Assembly: GCF_003143935.1 (NCBI RefSeq)
Contig: NZ_QFRX01000001.1
Coordinates: 8,395,507-8,459,506, forward strand
Origin: Streptomyces sp. Act143
GTDB taxonomy: Bacteria > Actinomycetota > Actinomycetes > Streptomycetales > Streptomycetaceae
DNA: 64,000 nucleotides
Reading direction: 5' to 3'
The notes beneath the pieces are model-generated. The model saw nothing but the letters and a program-made list of their open reading frames with translations. It was not told the DNA's origin and made no database searches. The position numbers were made by a program, and so were the translations under genes. Shown here in pieces: positions 60,687-64,000 of the stretch. The first letter of the stretch is position 1. Every line of letters starts with the position of its first letter.

Positions 60687-61979
60687 TCAGAGGTCCAGCG
60701 CGCGCAGGACCAGGCCGGAGGCCGGTTTGGGGCCGAAGGACGTCGACTTGCGGGGCATCGTGACGCCTTGGCGGGCCAGGTCGCGGACGACCTCCTCGCG
60801 GACCGGGTGCATGAGGACGGCCGTACCGCCGTCGCGTTCCGCCTTGCGGACGGTGGCGGCGGTGTCGTGGATGTAGGCGATGCGGGCGGGGTCGTCCTCG
60901 GGGATGTGCCAGACGTGGTCGAGGAGGGTGGCGTGCAGGACGGTCGCGTCCAGGGTGCGCCACGCCGCCGGGCGGTCGGCCGGGATCGTGCGGGCGAGGA
61001 GGTCCGGGTCGGGGCGGTCGACGAGGTGGAAGGCGCCGTCGCCGGCGAGGAGGAACGCGTTGCCCGCGCAGGCGGCGTCGGCCAGGACCTCCAGCGCCTC
61101 GGGGAGAGGGCTGTGCAGGTGGCGTACGCGGAACAGGCCGTCGAGTGCGGCCAGGGCGTCCGTCACCGGCAGGCCGTGCAGGAGGCGGTGGATGGCGCGG
61201 ACGCGGAGCGGATAGCGGGCCGTGTCGACCAGGAGGACCAGGCCGTAGTCCCAGGGGCTCGGGGAGGGGTGTTCCGCGCGCAGTCGGCGGTAGGTCGCCC
61301 AGCGGTGGTGGCCGTCGGCGATGAGGGCCTGGTGCCGGGACAGGTCGGACTGGATGCGGGCGACGTCCGCCGGGTCGGTGATCGACCACAGGCGGTGGCT
61401 GTAGCCGTCCTCGGTGGTCGTGGAGAAGAGGGGCTCCTGCTCGGCCGTGCGTTCGACCACGGTGGTGGTGTCGGCGGCCGTTCCGTTGCCGCGGTACGTC
61501 AGGAGCAGCGGCTCCAGGTTGGCGGAGGTGGCGCGCATGAGGGCGGCGCGGTCCGCGATGACGTGCGGCATGACGTCTTCGTGGGGCAGGACCACCTGGT
61601 CCGCGGGGTCCGAGACGCGCAGGGCGCCGATGATGCCGCGCTGCAGCATGCCCGCGCCGTCGCGCTGCTCGTACACGTACAGGCCCGGCACCGGGTCGGC
61701 GGCCAGGACGCCTTCGGAGAGCCAGTGGCGCAGGGTCGCGGCGGCCTGTTCGTTGCGGGCGGCGGGGGTGGCGGCCTGCGGGAGGATCAGGCGGACGATG
61801 TTGTGCGGGTCGTTGGACTGCAGGTGGTAGAGGCCGTCGGGGCGGACGACGACGTCGTACGGCGGTGATGTCACGGCGGCGAGGCTGCCGACCCGGTCGG
61901 GGTCGTAGCGAAGGCCGCGGAACGGGGTGAGTTCCAGGCCCCGGCGCGCCGTTGCTTCCGAGTGACCTGCGGTGTTCAT
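60687..61979 (-). CDS. DUF1015 family protein
   Basis: The 430-residue protein has the DUF1015 landmarks: LTPFRGLRYDPDRVGSLAAV, TSPPYDVV, NDPHNIVRLILPQ, VVLPHEDVMP, and ADGHHRWATYRRL. The HHRW motif and the conserved DGHHR region suggest a phosphate/nucleotide site distantly like ParB/Srx-type proteins, but no activity is established. The ATG at 61979 is divergent from the HAD gene, with about 70 bp between them. Confidence 0.93.
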   Translation of the reverse strand: MNTAGHSEATARRGLELTPFRGLRYDPDRVGSLAAVTSPPYDVVVRPDGLYHLQSNDPHNIVRLILPQAATPAARNEQAAATLRHWLSEGVLAADPVPGLYVYEQRDGAGMLQRGIIGALRVSDPADQVVLPHEDVMPHVIADRAALMRATSANLEPLLLTYRGNGTAADTTTVVERTAEQEPLFSTTTEDGYSHRLWSITDPADVARIQSDLSRHQALIADGHHRWATYRRLRAEHPSPSPWDYGLVLLVDTARYPLRVRAIHRLLHGLPVTDALAALDGLFRVRHLHSPLPEALEVLADAACAGNAFLLAGDGAFHLVDRPDPDLLARTIPADRPAAWRTLDATVLHATLLDHVWHIPEDDPARIAYIHDTAATVRKAERDGGTAVLMHPVREEVVRDLARQGVTMPRKSTSFGPKPASGLVLRALDL

Positions 61980-62051
61980 CCCGGCATCGTACGTGTGTCA
62001 GTGGTGTGCGAGATGATCGGGGGAAAGCCGTCGAGCGAGGAGCGATGTGGA

Positions 62052-63080
62052 ATGAGCCAGAGCGTCAGGACGAGGCCCGCGGGCAGTGGCCAGGCCCTGA
62101 GCGAGGCGTACGACACCGCGCTGCTCGACCTCGACGGTGTGGTGTACGCGGGCGGGAACGCGATCGTGCACGCGGTCGAGTCACTGGCCACCGCTCGGGC
62201 GGGTGGGATGCACCTCGCGTACGTCACCAACAACGCGCTGCGGACGCCCGACACCGTGGCGGAGCATCTGACCGAGCTGGGGATACCGACCGGGGCCGAC
62301 GACGTCATCACGTCCGCCCAGGCTGTCGCGCGGCTGATCAGTGAGCAGGTGCCGGCGGGGGCCCGGGTGCTGGTGATCGGTGGTGAGGGGCTGCGGGTCG
62401 CCTTGCGGGAGCGGGGGCTCGTGCCGGTGGAGTCGGCCGATGACGATCCCGCGGCCGTGGTGCAGGGGTTCGGCGGGCCCGACCTGCCGTGGGGGCGGTT
62501 CGCCGAGGCTTCGTACGCCGTCGCGCGCGGGGTGCCGTGGTTCGCGTCCAACACCGACCTGACGATCCCGAGCGGGCGGGGGATCGCACCGGGGAACGGG
62601 GCCGCGGTGGAGGTCGTGCGGATCGCGACCGGGGCCGAGCCGCAGGTCGCGGGCAAGCCGTTGCCCCCCATGCACCGGGAGACGATCCTGCGTACCGGTG
62701 CGGTACGGCCGTTGGTGGTGGGGGACCGGCTGGACACGGACATCGAGGGGGCGTTCAACGGCGAGGTCGACTCGCTGCTCGTCCTGACCGGGGTGACGGA
62801 CGGGGCGCAGCTGCTGGCCGCGCCGCCGCAGCACCGGCCGACCTATGTCGACGCCGATCTGCGGGGGTTGCTGACCGGGCAGCCCGAGGTCGTCGCGGCG
62901 GACGGCGGGTTCCGGTGCGGGGGATGGACCGCCGCGGCCGGTACCGAGCGGCTGGAACTGGACGGTGACGGGGACGCGTTGGACGGGCTGCGGGCGTTGT
63001 GCGCGGCGGCCTGGACGGCGGCGGGGGCGGGAAGCTGCGAGCTGGACGGGGGGAAGGCGCTGGCGCGGCTCGGGCTGTGA
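62052..63080 (+). CDS. HAD-IIA family hydrolase (NagD/p-nitrophenylphosphatase-like)
   Basis: The 342-residue protein has the HAD motif I as LLDLDGVVYAGG (nucleophile Asp), motif II YVTNNALRTP, the Lys motif VAGKPLPPM and motif IV VVGDRLDTDIEGAFNGEVDS. Type IIA cap and length match NagD/AraL-like phosphatases acting on sugar or nucleotide phosphates. The ATG at 62052 has GAGGAGCG upstream. Confidence 0.92.
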   Translation: MSQSVRTRPAGSGQALSEAYDTALLDLDGVVYAGGNAIVHAVESLATARAGGMHLAYVTNNALRTPDTVAEHLTELGIPTGADDVITSAQAVARLISEQVPAGARVLVIGGEGLRVALRERGLVPVESADDDPAAVVQGFGGPDLPWGRFAEASYAVARGVPWFASNTDLTIPSGRGIAPGNGAAVEVVRIATGAEPQVAGKPLPPMHRETILRTGAVRPLVVGDRLDTDIEGAFNGEVDSLLVLTGVTDGAQLLAAPPQHRPTYVDADLRGLLTGQPEVVAADGGFRCGGWTAAAGTERLELDGDGDALDGLRALCAAAWTAAGAGSCELDGGKALARLGL

Positions 63081-63137
63081 CGCCCCCGCGCGAGTCGGGC
63101 TCCCTGTGAACCCCGGCAGCGGGATCGTGGCCGGATT

Positions 63138-63156
63138 GGAGGGTAGGCTAACCTAA
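63138..63156 (+). promoter_or_regulatory. Iron box (DmdR/IdeR-type) at FecCD gene
   Basis: GGAGGGTAGGCTAACCTAA matches the actinobacterial iron-box consensus (TTAGGTTAGGCTAACCTAA) at 16 of 19 positions. It ends 4 nt before the GTG at 63161, so iron-bound DmdR would shut off the permease gene. Confidence 0.85.
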
Positions 63157-63160
63157 CTGC

Positions 63161-64000
63161 GTGTTGGTCGACAGTCCTCCCGAACAGCGCGCGGCGACCG
63201 CCCCCGCGCCCCCGACCCGCCGGGCGATACGCGTCCTCGGGTTGCTCGTGTCCGTCGTGATCCTGGTGCTCGTCGCGCTGGCGAGCATCGCGATCGGGGC
63301 CAAAGAGCTGTCGATGGGGCAGGTGTGGCACGGCCTGTTCGAGGACTCGGGGACGTACGGCGATGTCGTGGTCACCGAGCGGCTGTGGCGGACGTTGCTC
63401 GGGCTGCTGGCCGGCGCCGCGCTCGGGCTCGCCGGGGCCGTCCTCCAGGCGCTCACCCGCAATCCGCTGGCCGACCCGGGACTGCTCGGCATCAACGCGG
63501 GCGCGTCCGCGGCGGTCGTCACGGCGATGACGTACTTCGGGGTGACGAGCCTGAGCGGGTACGTGTGGTTCGCGTTCTTCGGCGCGGCCGCGGTCGGGGC
63601 GCTCGTATGGTTCCTCGGCGGGAGCCGCGGGGCGACGCCGGTGCGGCTGGCGCTGGCCGGTACGGCGATCAGTGCCGCGCTCTACGGCTATCTCCAGGCC
63701 GTGATGATCACCGACGAGGCGGCGCTCGGCAAGATGCGCTTCTGGACGGTCGGTTCGCTGACCTCGGCGAGCGAGTCGACGATCCTTCAGGTCCTGCCGT
63801 TCCTGGCGGGCGGCACGCTTCTCGCCCTGGCGCTCGCCCGGCCGCTGAACGCCATGGAGATGGGCGACGACACCGCCCGGGCCCTCGGCGCCCACCTCAA
63901 CCGCACCCGGGCGCTGTCGATGCTCGCCGCCGTGGTGCTGTGCGGGGCGGCGACCGCGGCCTGCGGACCGATCGTGTTCGTCGGGCTGATGGTGCCGCAC
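63161..64000 (+). CDS. FecCD-family ferric-siderophore ABC permease, C-terminus outside window
   Basis: The GTG at 63161 opens a frame still running at base 64000 (280 codons). The sequence has the FecCD pattern: WRTLLGLLAGAALGLAGAVL, QALTRNPLADPGLLGINAGA, FWTVGSLTSASE, and LGAHLNRTRALSML followed by GPIVFVGLMVPH. It is the membrane half of an importer for iron-siderophore complexes; the ATPase and binding protein are presumably beyond the window. The iron box ends just before the start and no ribosome binding site is visible, so the mRNA may be leaderless. Confidence 0.93.
   Translation, partial: MLVDSPPEQRAATAPAPPTRRAIRVLGLLVSVVILVLVALASIAIGAKELSMGQVWHGLFEDSGTYGDVVVTERLWRTLLGLLAGAALGLAGAVLQALTRNPLADPGLLGINAGASAAVVTAMTYFGVTSLSGYVWFAFFGAAAVGALVWFLGGSRGATPVRLALAGTAISAALYGYLQAVMITDEAALGKMRFWTVGSLTSASESTILQVLPFLAGGTLLALALARPLNAMEMGDDTARALGAHLNRTRALSMLAAVVLCGAATAACGPIVFVGLMVPH

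Noticed and set aside
60376..61389. A 337-codon minus-strand frame rich in Pro/Arg/Gly and Ser.
   Set aside because: It is antisense to the RGG/TPR gene end and a shifted frame of DUF1015, crossing a strong terminator.
1..64000. tRNA genes, insertion sequences, attachment sites or prophage genes.
   Set aside because: No tRNA-like T-loop with acceptor pairing, transposase, integrase or phage structural protein was recognised by reading; a profile scan would be needed to exclude small remnants.

Overview
The window is very GC-rich actinomycete DNA. WhiB-like and SsgA-like proteins, five very large LuxR-type ATPase regulators, TTG/GTG starts behind strong ribosome binding sites, a Streptomyces-type 5S rRNA and a DmdR-like iron box all point to a Streptomyces chromosome. 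No tRNA, CRISPR array, insertion sequence or prophage gene was recognised. Operon structure is mostly short (one to five genes), and perfect inverted-repeat terminators are frequent.

Region 1 (1-24.9 kb) is dominated by regulators. It holds a partial peroxiredoxin-like gene, an SDR, a DJ-1/PfpI protein, a VOC protein, a zinc alcohol dehydrogenase, and a WhiB/SsgA-like pair that overlaps by 4 bp. Five large LuxR (LAL) regulators lie at 3563-6367, 8721-11513, 12115-15006, 16060-18867 and 19237-21996, with a second SDR among them. An MFS exporter and a DsbA/FrnE-type protein follow. The LALs fall into two subfamilies by their helix-turn-helix sequences (1, 3, 5 versus 2, 4).

Region 2 (25-40 kb) starts with a SnoaL-like protein, an extra mraY outside any dcw cluster, and a lysophospholipid acyltransferase. 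Next is a five-gene oxidoreductase set (SDR, VOC, SDR, aldo/keto reductase, 3-hydroxyisobutyrate dehydrogenase-like) ended by a TetR gene. Three copies of a GGAAC-NN-GTTCC palindrome flank this set and the tetR promoter, so it reads as one regulon. A group rich in PLP enzymes follows: class V aminotransferase, amidohydrolase, MalY-type C-S lyase, class I/II aminotransferase and a TudS/DUF523-like desulfidase. This suggests sulfur or amino-acid conjugate metabolism.

Region 3 (40-57.7 kb) is catabolic or redox in character. It contains a second SsgA-like protein, three paralogous crotonase-fold proteins, an aquaglyceroporin, a P450, a broken aldo/keto reductase, an FMN reductase, a MarR regulator, a luciferase-like monooxygenase, an MFS transporter, a secreted SnoaL-like protein, an SDR lacking its catalytic Tyr and Lys, a TetR, an isochorismatase-like hydrolase, and an ECF sigma factor followed by a dihydrofolate-reductase-fold protein. 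A TTGA-N4-TCAA box occurs at four promoters including that of marR. A separate 30-bp palindrome is shared by the MFS and isochorismatase promoters on either side of tetR. Two local regulons can therefore be read directly from the DNA.

Region 4 (57.9-64 kb) begins at a truncated rRNA operon. Only about the last 40 nt of 23S rRNA, an intact 5S gene and its terminator remain, abutting a broken ricin-lectin-like gene. Beyond it lie an RGG-repeat/TPR protein, DUF1015, a HAD-IIA phosphatase and the start of an iron-boxed FecCD siderophore permease. I read the rRNA remnant as a rearrangement breakpoint between rearranged or accessory DNA on the left and conserved chromosome on the right.
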